NCBI RefSeq assembly: GCF_001721645.1
Contig: NZ_CP017141.1
Span: 1,488,001-1,552,000 of the forward strand
Direction: 5' to 3'
Source: Pedobacter steynii
GTDB taxonomy: Bacteria > Bacteroidota > Bacteroidia > Sphingobacteriales > Sphingobacteriaceae
Length of the DNA stretch: 64,000 nt
In this document: piece by piece, positions 35,410-44,474 of the stretch
Position numbering within the stretch: position 1 is the stretch's first letter
Layout: the number at the start of each line of letters is the position of its first letter
Translations under genes and position numbers: made by a program
The notes under the pieces: generated by a model
What the model was told of the DNA's origin: nothing
Seen by the model: the letters and a program-made list of their open reading frames with translations, nothing else
The model's database searches: none

Positions 35410-38400
35410 ATGAAAAGAAAACTACTATTACTTTTTATGGGCATTTCTGTTTTTGTTACGCAAACGTTTGCGCAGCAGATTACGGTTACAGGTACAGTTA
35501 AATCTTCTGACGGCCAGCCCGTTCCGGGAGTCTCTGTAAAGTCCAAAGCAACAACCGCTGTCACTCAGACCTCCTCCAACGGGGTATACAGCATTAAGGT
35601 GAGTAGCGGGGACGTGCTTACTTTTTCTTATATCGGCATGATTACGCAGAGTAAACCTGTTACCGGTGCGGTATTGAATGTAACCTTGCAGGATGACGCG
35701 CAATCGCTCAATGAGATTGTAGTTACTGCATTGGGGCAAAAGTCTACGAAAAGGTCTATTGGAACGGCGCAGCAACAAGTAAGTGGTGCCGCAATTGCAG
35801 AAACGCAAAGAGAGAACTTTATCAATGCGCTCCAGGGCCGTGTGGCCGGTGTGGAAGTCACCAGCTCTTCCGGAGTACCCGGAGCCTCCTCCTCAATTAC
35901 CATCCGCGGGATCAGTTCGATCAGTGGAAGCAATCAACCTTTATTCGTTGTTGACGGTTTGCCGATTGATAACAAGACCTTAAATACCTCTGCATTTTAT
36001 TCGGAGAACAGTTCAACTACAGCTTTTTCAAACAGAGGAGTAGATTTTACGAACAGGGCTGCGGATATTAACCCGGAAGATATTGAAAACCTTGTGGTAC
36101 TAAAAGGTCCGGAAGCTGCAGCGTTGTATGGTATAGATGCAGCCAACGGAGCGATTGTAATTACGACGAAGAGAGGGAAGGCGGGGGCTGGTGCCGTTAA
36201 TTATAACAATAGTTTCCGTGTAGAGAAAACAAGTACAGTTCCTGAATTACAGCAGGAGTATGCACTTGGTTCTTTTGGAAGCCCGCTTACTGACCGGCTA
36301 AGGTATTTTGGTCCGAAATACGCAGCAGGAACGAAATTCTATGATAATATAGATGGATTTTTCCAGACTGCATTCACTCAAAAACATAATTTATCTGTAG
36401 AAGGTGGTTCTGAAGCGGTTAATTACCGTGTTTCCACCTCTTACACTACTCAGGAAGGCGTGGTTCCCGGCTCGGACTATAACCGCTTTACTTTAATGGG
36501 TTCAACCGGTGGAAAAATCAATAAATGGTTAAATGTAGATTTATCGATGAACTATTCCTATGCGAATAACAATCAGGCATTTAAAGGAGATGGAGGTCCG
36601 CTGATCGGTTTATTGGTCTGGCCTCAGGATGACAATGCAAAGGATTACCTGACTGCATCCGGAACCAGAAGAAGGTTGATTAACGGAGGAGATCAGACCC
36701 TGGAAATTGAAAACCCTTATTTCAATGTGAATAAAAACAGATCTACTACAAAAAATAACAGGATCATCTCTAACCTCGGTTTTACCATCACCCCGGTGAA
36801 ATGGATGAATATTAAAACCAATGTCGGGATAGATGCCTATAATAATAACGCCCTGATTTTAAGTCATCCCGAAAGTAGAAGGGGCTTTCTTAAAGGAGGA
36901 ATTATGGATGTTGCCAATGATAATACCCGCAACATCAACTCTCAGACTTTATTTAACTTAACCAAACAAAACATTACTAAGGACATTACCATCGACGCAA
37001 CCTTTGGTAATGCGATAAAAGCATTGAGTTCTAAAATTGAAAGCCAGTATGGTGAAAACTTCCTGGATCCCGATTTTATTTCCATAAACAATACCACCAC
37101 CACTTTGAGAAATGCGAAATCATCAATGGCTCAACAGCGTGTGGTGAGTTTGTTTGCCCGTACTACATTGGGCTATAAAGATTACTTATACCTTACCCTG
37201 ACCGGAAGAAATGACTGGACATCTACGATTCCTCAGGGTGCAAATTCTTTCTTCTATCCTTCGGTATCAGGAAGTTTTGTCTTTACCGAGGTGCCTGCTC
37301 TTAAAGATGGGTTAAGTAAAGTATTTACTTCCGGTAAATTGAGAGCGGCCTTTGCTAATGTGGGTAAAGATGCCAGACCTTATGCTTATAAGCCTGCACT
37401 GGAAAGTAAAACTACTGTTGGCGGTGGGTATGGTTATGGCTTTACCGGCCCGAATCCGGGATTGGTTCCTGAATTTGCAAGTTCTTATGAGCTGGGTACG
37501 GAACTGGCCTTCTTCAAAGACAGGTTAGGCCTTGATGTAACGGTTTATCGCAAGGAAACAACCGATCAGATCGTTAATGACGTGAGGGGAAGTTATGCTA
37601 CCGGATATATTTTATTTAACCTTAATGGTGCGGAAACCAGAAATCAGGGTTTGGAAATCAGCTTGAGGGGAACGCCGGTGAAACGTGATCATTTCAGTTG
37701 GGACATTATGACTAATTTTGATATGGCCAGAAGTAAGGTGCTTTCTTTACCTAATTCTCTTCCTGAATCCTATGTGTCAGACACCTGGTTGTATGGAAAT
37801 GTTAGAAATGGGGTGACTGTAGGACTTTCCACACGTAGCCTTACCGGACTTTTTTACCTGAGAAATGATAAGGGAGATATTCTGATTAACCCTGCCAGCG
37901 GTTTGCCGGTAAGGTCCACCACGTTTATTGAGGCAGGCTATGACCGTCAGCCTGATTTCTCTTTGGGGATTACCAATACGTTCAGGTATAAAGACTTTTC
38001 ATTATCCTTCCTGCTGGACATCAGAAAAGGTGGAGATATCGTAAATGCTACGCAGAGTTTGCTGACCCAATTGGGTTTATCACCAATGACACTGGATAGG
38101 ATGGAACCAAGGGTGGTTCAGGGCGTATTGCGAGATGGTTTAGAGAATACGGCGAATCCAACACGTAATAATATCAGCGTCATTCCATACTATCAGAATT
38201 TGTATTATACGGAGATGAGTGAGGAGCTGTTCATTGAAAAAGATATCAACTGGATCAGATTAAAAGACATTACCCTTCAATACCGTTTGCCTGCATCTTT
38301 ACTTAAGAAACAGGGATTCGTAAAAAATGCGAGTGTATTCTTTACCGGAACAGATTTGTTCCTGATTACCAATTATACCGGACTTGATCCTGTGGTAAAT

Positions 38401-38502
38401 GGTAACACTGCAGCGGTAGGAGGTTCAGGTTCACAGGGAATCGATTATGGAAACTTCCCTATGCCTAAAGGGTTTAATTTTGGTATTAAGGTTGGTTTTT
38501 AA
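35410..38502 (+). CDS. SusC/RagA-type TonB-dependent outer-membrane transporter (second pair)
   Basis: 1030 residues with signal peptide (MKRKLLLLFMGISVFVTQTF, then AQQ). N-terminal carboxypeptidase-regulatory-like domain ('TVKSSDGQPVPGVSVKSK', 'GVYSIKVSSGDVLTFSYIGM'), plug with 'LNEIVVTALGQKSTKRSIG', 'LQGRVAGVEVTSSSGVPG' and 'ITIRGISSISGSNQPLFVVDG', then the barrel ending 'GFNFGIKVGF'. The usual form of the SusC superfamily. The SusD partner starts 14 bp downstream. It likely responds to the DeoR-type regulator encoded divergently. Substrate unknown. Confidence 0.93.
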   Translation: MKRKLLLLFMGISVFVTQTFAQQITVTGTVKSSDGQPVPGVSVKSKATTAVTQTSSNGVYSIKVSSGDVLTFSYIGMITQSKPVTGAVLNVTLQDDAQSLNEIVVTALGQKSTKRSIGTAQQQVSGAAIAETQRENFINALQGRVAGVEVTSSSGVPGASSSITIRGISSISGSNQPLFVVDGLPIDNKTLNTSAFYSENSSTTAFSNRGVDFTNRAADINPEDIENLVVLKGPEAAALYGIDAANGAIVITTKRGKAGAGAVNYNNSFRVEKTSTVPELQQEYALGSFGSPLTDRLRYFGPKYAAGTKFYDNIDGFFQTAFTQKHNLSVEGGSEAVNYRVSTSYTTQEGVVPGSDYNRFTLMGSTGGKINKWLNVDLSMNYSYANNNQAFKGDGGPLIGLLVWPQDDNAKDYLTASGTRRRLINGGDQTLEIENPYFNVNKNRSTTKNNRIISNLGFTITPVKWMNIKTNVGIDAYNNNALILSHPESRRGFLKGGIMDVANDNTRNINSQTLFNLTKQNITKDITIDATFGNAIKALSSKIESQYGENFLDPDFISINNTTTTLRNAKSSMAQQRVVSLFARTTLGYKDYLYLTLTGRNDWTSTIPQGANSFFYPSVSGSFVFTEVPALKDGLSKVFTSGKLRAAFANVGKDARPYAYKPALESKTTVGGGYGYGFTGPNPGLVPEFASSYELGTELAFFKDRLGLDVTVYRKETTDQIVNDVRGSYATGYILFNLNGAETRNQGLEISLRGTPVKRDHFSWDIMTNFDMARSKVLSLPNSLPESYVSDTWLYGNVRNGVTVGLSTRSLTGLFYLRNDKGDILINPASGLPVRSTTFIEAGYDRQPDFSLGITNTFRYKDFSLSFLLDIRKGGDIVNATQSLLTQLGLSPMTLDRMEPRVVQGVLRDGLENTANPTRNNISVIPYYQNLYYTEMSEELFIEKDINWIRLKDITLQYRLPASLLKKQGFVKNASVFFTGTDLFLITNYTGLDPVVNGNTAAVGGSGSQGIDYGNFPMPKGFNFGIKVGF

Positions 38503-38516
38503 AAAGGAAATTAGAG

Positions 38517-40091
38517 ATGAAAAAAATATATATACTATTGATCACGACTGGAATGTTGGCCTTTGGAGGCTGCAAAAAATTTCTGGACGTAAATGATAAC
38601 CCCAACGCACCACAAGTGGTGCAGGCGAATTTATACCTTGCTCCAATGTTGCATTGGATGGTGACTTCGCCGGCTTATGATGCCCGCTTTATCGGTCGTT
38701 ATACTCAGAACTGGACAATCATTACAACCGCAACGAGCTGGGACAGGCAAGGGTATGATCCCGCTTCAGACAATGGCGCACAGCTGTTCAGGGATGTGTA
38801 CTGGAGTCTTGGACAGAACCTTATAGATATGACCAATATTGCCGAAAGGGAACAACGATGGGATCTGCTGGGCGTAGGCCAGATATTAAAGGCCTGGGGC
38901 TGGCTTGCCTTAACTGATATTCATGGGGAAATTCCTATTAAGCAGGCCTTTGAAGGTTCCAGAACAACTTTCGATTATGACACTCAGGAATTTGCTTATC
39001 AGGAGTCCTTCCGTTTACTCAATCTCGCGATTGCCAATCTGAATAGAAAGGATGGAGCGGTAGATAGTAAGTATTTAGGTAAAACGGATGTGATTTACAA
39101 AGGAAATGCAGAGCTATGGATCAAATTTGCGAACGGAATAAAAGCAATGGCCCTGAATCATTTCTCTAACAAATCAGGTTTGTATAAGCCAGACGAGGTC
39201 ATTGCTGCAGTTGATGCTTCTATCGGCGCCAGTGATGCGGAACAGCCGTTGCTTGCCTATACTGGTACCGCTAATGACGATATTAATTTTTATGCGGGAG
39301 TGAGGGATAACCTGACCAATTATCGCCAGACCAGGTTTATTCTGGGCTTGCTAAATGGTACTCAATATCCGGGGGTAGTAGATCCAAGAATGAGCAGAAT
39401 GCTCGCTCCTTCACCTGATGGGCAATACAGAGGTTTAGAGATTGCTCAGGGAGTTGGGGCCTTAACCGTTAACGAGCGACCTAATAATTTTTGGGGATAT
39501 GCAACCCTGCAGCTTTCTATAAGAACACCGGCGAGGTATATTTTTTCCACTAAGTCAAAATTGCCATTGTTTACTTATGCTCAGCTTCAGTTTGTGAAGG
39601 CAGAAGCAGCCTATAAAAAAGGAGATAAAGTGACGGCGCTACAGGCTTATAAAAATGGGATTTCTGCGCACTTTGATTTTGTGAATGCAAGAAATTCTGA
39701 TGACGGGCAGGTTCCTACCCAGATTTCAGTTCCGGAGAAGGAAGCTTATATGGCTGCTACCTCGGTGATTCCTGCTTCTGCAGGTGAACTTACCCTTACC
39801 AATATCATGTTGCAAAAATATATTGCTCAGTGGGGCTATGGACATTTGGAACAATGGATGGATTTAAGAAGGTACCATTATAAGGATCTTGATCCCGTTA
39901 CCGGAGAACAGGTTTTTGCCGGTTTTACGCCGCCAACCAATTTATATGCGGATAATGGGGGTAATCTGGTTTACCGGCTTCGCCCGCGTTACAATTCGGA
40001 ATATATCTGGAACAGAGAAGCCTTAGATAAGATAGGTGGACTGGCAACAGATTACCATACCAAAGAAATGTGGATCACAATACCTCAATAA
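38517..40091 (+). CDS. SusD-like (SusD_2 type) surface lipoprotein (second pair)
   Basis: 524 residues with lipobox 'AFGGCKK'. The start of the mature part, 'FLDVNDNPNAPQVVQ', is the signature of the SusD-like_2 subgroup, which differs from the RagB type of the first pair. 'LGVGQILKAWGWLALTDIHGEIPIK' and 'QFVKAEAAYKKGDKVTAL' are helical-repeat segments. It is the substrate-binding lid for the second SusC. The stop at 40091 touches the next gene, whose ATG begins 1 bp later, so the three genes form one operon. Confidence 0.9.
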   Translation: MKKIYILLITTGMLAFGGCKKFLDVNDNPNAPQVVQANLYLAPMLHWMVTSPAYDARFIGRYTQNWTIITTATSWDRQGYDPASDNGAQLFRDVYWSLGQNLIDMTNIAEREQRWDLLGVGQILKAWGWLALTDIHGEIPIKQAFEGSRTTFDYDTQEFAYQESFRLLNLAIANLNRKDGAVDSKYLGKTDVIYKGNAELWIKFANGIKAMALNHFSNKSGLYKPDEVIAAVDASIGASDAEQPLLAYTGTANDDINFYAGVRDNLTNYRQTRFILGLLNGTQYPGVVDPRMSRMLAPSPDGQYRGLEIAQGVGALTVNERPNNFWGYATLQLSIRTPARYIFSTKSKLPLFTYAQLQFVKAEAAYKKGDKVTALQAYKNGISAHFDFVNARNSDDGQVPTQISVPEKEAYMAATSVIPASAGELTLTNIMLQKYIAQWGYGHLEQWMDLRRYHYKDLDPVTGEQVFAGFTPPTNLYADNGGNLVYRLRPRYNSEYIWNREALDKIGGLATDYHTKEMWITIPQ

Positions 40092-40092
40092 T

Positions 40093-40875
40093 ATGAAAAG
40101 AGATTTTTTATTATCAGCAGTACTTCTGCTGTCTACTATCCTGTATTCCTGCGATAAGACCGATATTCAGACTATTGATGGTCCGGCTACCGGTGCCTCG
40201 GTGAAGTTTTTTAATTTCTCCCTAAATAGTCCTGTTGTGAATTACTTTGCCAATGATATTAAAGTAACTGCTGCGGTTTCTACTACCGGAGCAGAGAGTG
40301 GAACGACCGGGCTGGCCTATGCTGCCGTTTATCCTTCTACGAATGCTTATGCCATACTGGCTGGTGGAAATTATGACCTGAAGGCCACCAGGCCTGTCAA
40401 CGCAACGGCAGATCCCGGGCTGATCATTAACAAGCTGACTGCGAACCTAACCGAGGGTAAAAACTATTCTTTATATATGTGTGGTTTTTATGATAAAACA
40501 GCGAAGAGCAGTGATGCATTTATTATGGAAGATGTTCTTCCTCCGGTAGATACTTCGGCAGCCTATGTGAGGTTGGTAAATGTTTCTCCCAATGCGAATC
40601 CTGTGAATCTGATCATCAAAAACAGGTCGAATAATGCAGAGTTGACTGTTGCCACCAGTGTGGCCTATAAATCGGGAGCTGCGTTTGTAAAAGTTCCGCA
40701 AGGTGTTTACGACCTGATGCTGCGTTACCCGAACACTACGACTGATATTTATACCCGGACGGAGGTGTCTGTCATAAAATCTAATGTCTATACTTTTACA
40801 CTGAGAGGGGACATTACCGTTGGAGGGACTTCTGCTACAAACAGGACCTTTATAGACAATACACCAAACAGATAG
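40093..40875 (+). CDS. DUF4397-like lipoprotein, third gene of the SusC/D operon
   Basis: 260 residues from ATG 40093; the frame is open upstream into the SusD gene but that part has no signal, while the ATG gives a lipoprotein signal with 'ILYSCDK'. Two beta-sandwich-like repeats follow (about 40-130 and 150-250), with 'GASVKFFNFSLNSPVVNYF', 'YVRLVNVSPNANPVNLIIK' and 'YDLMLRYPNT', a DUF4397-like pattern. Likely a surface-exposed accessory binding protein working with the second SusC/SusD pair. The terminator is 22 bp downstream. Confidence 0.75.
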   Translation: MKRDFLLSAVLLLSTILYSCDKTDIQTIDGPATGASVKFFNFSLNSPVVNYFANDIKVTAAVSTTGAESGTTGLAYAAVYPSTNAYAILAGGNYDLKATRPVNATADPGLIINKLTANLTEGKNYSLYMCGFYDKTAKSSDAFIMEDVLPPVDTSAAYVRLVNVSPNANPVNLIIKNRSNNAELTVATSVAYKSGAAFVKVPQGVYDLMLRYPNTTTDIYTRTEVSVIKSNVYTFTLRGDITVGGTSATNRTFIDNTPNR

Positions 40876-40896
40876 GTGTTGTTGCTGGTTTAATCA

Positions 40897-40925
40897 TGTG
40901 CCCCCGATTTTCGGGGGCATTTTTT
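40897..40925 (+). terminator. Terminator of the second SusC/D operon
   Basis: Stem TGCCCCCGA / TCGGGGGCA with a 3-nt loop followed by ATTTTTT. Confidence 0.92.
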
Positions 40926-41018
40926 ATGCCTGATTTTTCTGATGTTATCCATTCAATAGTTGTTTTAAAGCACGCGGAGTATTAGTTATTTTCCTATTTT
41001 TGCTGCAAAGTATATATT

Positions 41019-41234
41019 ATGGCAAGTTTTACACTTACTCCTGAGACCTGGAAAAAGGTTAAAATCAAATTTCTTAGAAAATATCGTGAGCTGGCAAATG
41101 TGGAGATCTCCTTTGTTCCCGGACAAGAAGATGAACTGGTACAGCAACTGATGACTTTGGTGAAAAGAGACCGGGAGTATGTTGAGTTTACCATAGAGAA
41201 GGCATTAGCTGATCCTGAAGGCAACAGGCTATAA
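41019..41234 (+). CDS. Small CsbD-like protein
   Basis: 71 residues, no signal peptide. The pattern 'TWKKVKIKFLRKY' then 'GQEDELVQQLMTLVKRDRE' recalls Bacteroidota CsbD-like stress proteins (W..IK.K, GKEDEL..), but the match is distant. A clear -7 element (TATTTTTG, 40995-41002) lies 16 bp before the ATG, which supports real expression. It stands alone before the S41 peptidase gene (55 bp). Function unknown. Confidence 0.6.
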   Translation: MASFTLTPETWKKVKIKFLRKYRELANVEISFVPGQEDELVQQLMTLVKRDREYVEFTIEKALADPEGNRL

Positions 41235-41289
41235 ATCTTTTTTAGCCTATTGAGTTACAAGGCTTTTTTGTAAATTTACCTTTCAACAG

Positions 41290-42999
41290 ATGGGTAAAAT
41301 GAAAAACTACAGACTTGCCGCAGCATTCTTCCTTATTGCTTTTGCTTCTTTAAGCTGGTCTTTTAAGGAAGACTTGTTCCAGGTTTCCAAGAATCTGGAT
41401 ATTTTCGCTTCTTTATATAAGGAGATTAATATCAATTATGTAGAGGAGACTAATCCATCGGAGCTGATGCACAACAGCATTGATGCGATGTTGGGAAACC
41501 TTGACCCTTACACAGAATACATTCCGGAGTCTGAGATTGAAGACTATAAATTAAAGTATGTCAGTACGCAATATGGAGGTATTGGGGCAACGACGCTTTT
41601 TATTGAAGGGAAATTATTTGTCAATGAGGTATCCGAAGGTTATCCTGCTGATAAGCAGGACCTGAAGCCGGGCGATCAGGTCGTTAAGATCAACAATGTG
41701 GAAGTCAAAGGAAAGGAACGTGCACAGGTGAGCCAACTGTTGAGGGGGCCGCGTGGTTCTACTGTGGAATTGTTATTGATCAGAAATGGTGCTGTGATCA
41801 CTAAAAGCATTACCAGAGATGAGATCAAGCAGCCTAATGTACCTTATTCCGGGATGATGGATGATCAGATCGGTTATATTCGTCTGGATAAATTTCTGGA
41901 AAATGCAGCTCAGGAGGTGAAAGACGCCGCATTGAATTTAAGCAAACAACAGCCAAAAGGGCTGATTATTGATTTAAGGTATAATGGGGGAGGAATTTTA
42001 CAGGAAGCTGTAAAAATTGTGAACCTCTTTGTAAATAAAGATATCCTGGTGGTAACTCAGAAAGGACGAAATCCTCAAAAGACCATTGCCTATAAAACGT
42101 TGAGTGATCCTATTCTTCCGCAGATACCCCTGGTTATCCTGGTAGGTGGTTCTTCTGCCTCTGCGTCAGAAATTGTAGCTGGAGCATTACAAGACCTGGA
42201 CAGGGCAATTATTGTGGGGCAGCGCAGTTATGGAAAAGGACTCGTACAGCAAACCTTCAACCTGCCCTATAACAGTCTGGTGAAGGTTACTGTGGCAAAA
42301 TACTTTACCCCTTCAGGAAGATGCATCCAGGCGCTGGATTATGCCCATAAAGATGCGAATGGAAAGACGCCTAAAGTTGCTGATTCTGTGATGACCAGGT
42401 TCAGTACCCGTGCAGGCAGAAGTGTATACGATGGAAACGGGGTCTTCCCCGATGTGGTGGTCGAGGCTTCTAAGCTGAGCCCGATTACGATATCGTTATT
42501 GAATAAGAGCTTGTTTTTTGATTATGCCAATAGTTATAAAAAGAACAATAAAACCATAGCCCCTGCGGCAGGTTTTCAGATTTCAGACAGTGACTATGCG
42601 GCTTTTGTAAGCTCGCTGGAAGGAAAAGACTATTCTTATACTTCCCGTACCGAACACTTGTTATCTGATTTACGTACAGAGGCCGAAAGAGAAAATAAAC
42701 TTCCTGCAGTAAAGGCTGATCTGGAGGACCTTAAAGCCAAAATGCTGGGCGCAAAGAAGACAGACCTGACTACTTTTAAGTCGGAGATTAAAAAGGTGCT
42801 GGAAACTCAGATTGTGAGCCGTTATTATTATGAAAAAGGGAAGGTGATTCAGGCATTTCAATACGATAAAGAATTGAGTGCTGCCAAGGCAGTTTTAAAC
42901 AATTCCGGCAAGATGCTGGCCATATTGAAAGGGGAGGGCGAATATAAAACTATAGGCAGCCCAATCAAGACAATTGCGGCTGCACCTATAGAAAATTAA
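41290..42999 (+). CDS. S41 C-terminal processing peptidase (CtpA-like) with PDZ domain
   Basis: 569 residues; N-terminal hydrophobic anchor or signal (residues about 8-25, 'LAAAFFLIAFASLSWSF'). A PDZ domain near 95-175 ('YGGIGATTLFIEGKLFVNEV', 'GDQVVKINNVEV') and the S41 catalytic core with 'GYIRLDKFLENAAQEV', 'GLIIDLRYNGGGILQEAV', the Ser segment 'GGSSASASEIVAGAL' (about 286-298) and the Lys segment 'GQRSYGKGLVQQTF' (about 309-322). It cleaves C-termini of periplasmic or membrane proteins. Residues about 400-569 form a C-terminal helical extension. It ends 3 bp before the convergent ferredoxin gene. Confidence 0.9.
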   Translation: MGKMKNYRLAAAFFLIAFASLSWSFKEDLFQVSKNLDIFASLYKEININYVEETNPSELMHNSIDAMLGNLDPYTEYIPESEIEDYKLKYVSTQYGGIGATTLFIEGKLFVNEVSEGYPADKQDLKPGDQVVKINNVEVKGKERAQVSQLLRGPRGSTVELLLIRNGAVITKSITRDEIKQPNVPYSGMMDDQIGYIRLDKFLENAAQEVKDAALNLSKQQPKGLIIDLRYNGGGILQEAVKIVNLFVNKDILVVTQKGRNPQKTIAYKTLSDPILPQIPLVILVGGSSASASEIVAGALQDLDRAIIVGQRSYGKGLVQQTFNLPYNSLVKVTVAKYFTPSGRCIQALDYAHKDANGKTPKVADSVMTRFSTRAGRSVYDGNGVFPDVVVEASKLSPITISLLNKSLFFDYANSYKKNNKTIAPAAGFQISDSDYAAFVSSLEGKDYSYTSRTEHLLSDLRTEAERENKLPAVKADLEDLKAKMLGAKKTDLTTFKSEIKKVLETQIVSRYYYEKGKVIQAFQYDKELSAAKAVLNNSGKMLAILKGEGEYKTIGSPIKTIAAAPIEN

Positions 43000-43002
43000 G
43001 TA

Positions 43003-43332
43003 TTAGTCTGTGCCGTGAAGTTTAACAACAAGGCCGTCCATTTCGTGGTTTAACTGTAGCTGACAAGCTAATCTGGAGTTTGGAAGTAAATCAGGCAAGG
43101 TATCAAGCATGGCATATTCGTCATCGCTCATCTCTTTTAATTTATCTTCTCCTTCCAGAACATCTACACAGCAGGTTGCGCAAAGGGCCATTCCACCACA
43201 AGTGGCAAGAATGTCGTACTCGCAAGCTTTTAGGTATTCCATTAGGCTGAGGCCCATATCCACAGGTGCCTCAAGTGTAGTTCTGCTACCATCCGGATTC
43301 TGTACGTGCAGGGTAATGTTATTTTCTTCCAT
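43003..43332 (-). CDS. [2Fe-2S] ferredoxin (adrenodoxin type)
   Basis: 109 residues, cytoplasmic. Cluster ligands C45, C51 and C54 in 'ATCGGMALCATCCVDV' and C90 in 'RLACQLQL' follow the C-x5-C-x2-C...C pattern of adrenodoxin-type ferredoxins. It follows the reductase gene by 2 bp on the same strand, so it is almost certainly the electron acceptor of that enzyme. The use of the reduced ferredoxin is not shown by the context. Confidence 0.93.
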   Translation of the reverse strand: MEENNITLHVQNPDGSRTTLEAPVDMGLSLMEYLKACEYDILATCGGMALCATCCVDVLEGEDKLKEMSDDEYAMLDTLPDLLPNSRLACQLQLNHEMDGLVVKLHGTD

Positions 43333-43334
43333 GC

Positions 43335-44345
43335 TTAAAATTCTGATACTCCGTTAACGGTGGTGTATTTCATGGTATATTTCACTCCAGGGTTCATATA
43401 TTGATAAGCACTATGACTCATCAAAGCTGCTTCATGGAAACCGCAAAGGATTAATTTTAGTTTATTTGTGTAAGTATTGATATCGCCAATTGCATAAATA
43501 CCCGGGATATTTGTAGAGTAATCATCCGTATTTACTTCAATTGCACTTTTGTTGATGTTCAGGTTCCATTGTTCAATCGGGCCTAATTTAGGACTTAAAC
43601 CAAACAGAGGGATTAAATGGTCTGCAGCAACATTGGTTTTCTCCAGGCTGCGGTTGTGTACCAGTTCTACATTTTCCAGTTTTCCGTTTCCGGTAACTGA
43701 GCTCAGGTTGCTGTTTAATACCAGGTTGATTTTTCCGCTTTCTGCTAAAGCCATTACTTTATTTACCGAGTCAGGAGCCCCACGGAAGCTTTCGCTACGG
43801 TGAACCAATGTTAACTCTTCCACGATATCCGCTAAGAAGATGGTCCAGTCTAAAGCCGAGTCACCACCACCTGCAATCACCATTTTTTGTCCGCGGTATT
43901 GTTCCGGATCAAGGATCATATAGTTGACTCCTCTTCCGTTTTCAAATTGTTCTAATCCTGCTACTGCTGGCTTACGAGGCTCGAAACAGCCCAATCCACC
44001 TGCAATAACCACTACTTTTGATTCTATGATTGTACCCATATTGGTCGTTAACACAAAATCGCCTTCGCCACGTTTCTCTAAACCTTCAATTCTTTCTCCT
44101 AAAGTGAAGCCCGGGTGGAAAGGTTTTCCCTGTTCCATCAGGTTGTCTATGAGTTCCTGAGCCAATACTGTTGGATAGCCAGGGATGTCATAAATAGGTT
44201 TCTTGGGATATATTTCAGACAATTGACCACCTACCTGAGGTAAGTAATCGATCAGATGACAACGCATTTTAAGTAGTCCTGCTTCAAAAATTGCAAATAA
44301 ACCAACGGGTCCGGCGCCAATAATGGCTATATCAGTAGAAATCAT
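43335..44345 (-). CDS. Thioredoxin-reductase-like ferredoxin-NAD(P) reductase
   Basis: 336 residues. FAD site 'DIAIIGAGPVGLFAIFEAG' at the N-terminus, NAD(P) site 'KMVIAGGGDSALDWTIFLA' near 170-190, and 'GIYAIGDINTYTNKLKLILCGFHEAALMS' near the C-terminus. The redox CxxC pair of thioredoxin reductases is absent, which is typical of the YumC-type ferredoxin-NADP reductase. It is the upstream gene of the reductase-ferredoxin pair (gap 2 bp). It is divergent from lpxH. Length is normal for the family. Confidence 0.88.
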   Translation of the reverse strand: MISTDIAIIGAGPVGLFAIFEAGLLKMRCHLIDYLPQVGGQLSEIYPKKPIYDIPGYPTVLAQELIDNLMEQGKPFHPGFTLGERIEGLEKRGEGDFVLTTNMGTIIESKVVVIAGGLGCFEPRKPAVAGLEQFENGRGVNYMILDPEQYRGQKMVIAGGGDSALDWTIFLADIVEELTLVHRSESFRGAPDSVNKVMALAESGKINLVLNSNLSSVTGNGKLENVELVHNRSLEKTNVAADHLIPLFGLSPKLGPIEQWNLNINKSAIEVNTDDYSTNIPGIYAIGDINTYTNKLKLILCGFHEAALMSHSAYQYMNPGVKYTMKYTTVNGVSEF

Positions 44346-44457
44346 GTGTTTAAATTTTTGGCGAATTTACAAACTTTTGTTTTAATAACAGCGGTAGTTT
44401 AGATAAATTCTAGATAATTGATAGGACTTCTGACAAAACTCGGATAATTTTTTTACT

Positions 44458-44465
44458 TATCTTTG
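44458..44465 (+). promoter_or_regulatory. -7 promoter element of lpxH
   Basis: TATCTTTG, a perfect TAnnTTTG, ends 9 nt before ATG 44475. A transcript from here would have a leader of only a few bases. It overlaps the TTG (44463) that would be an alternative start, which makes that start unlikely. Confidence 0.55.
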
Positions 44466-44474
44466 TTCATACCG

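Noticed and set aside
35461..35470. A third CAAACGTTTG palindrome, in the second SusC gene
   Set aside because: It lies in the coding sequence for the end of the signal peptide (Q-T-F-A-Q-Q), where codon choice explains it; treating it as an operator is not needed.
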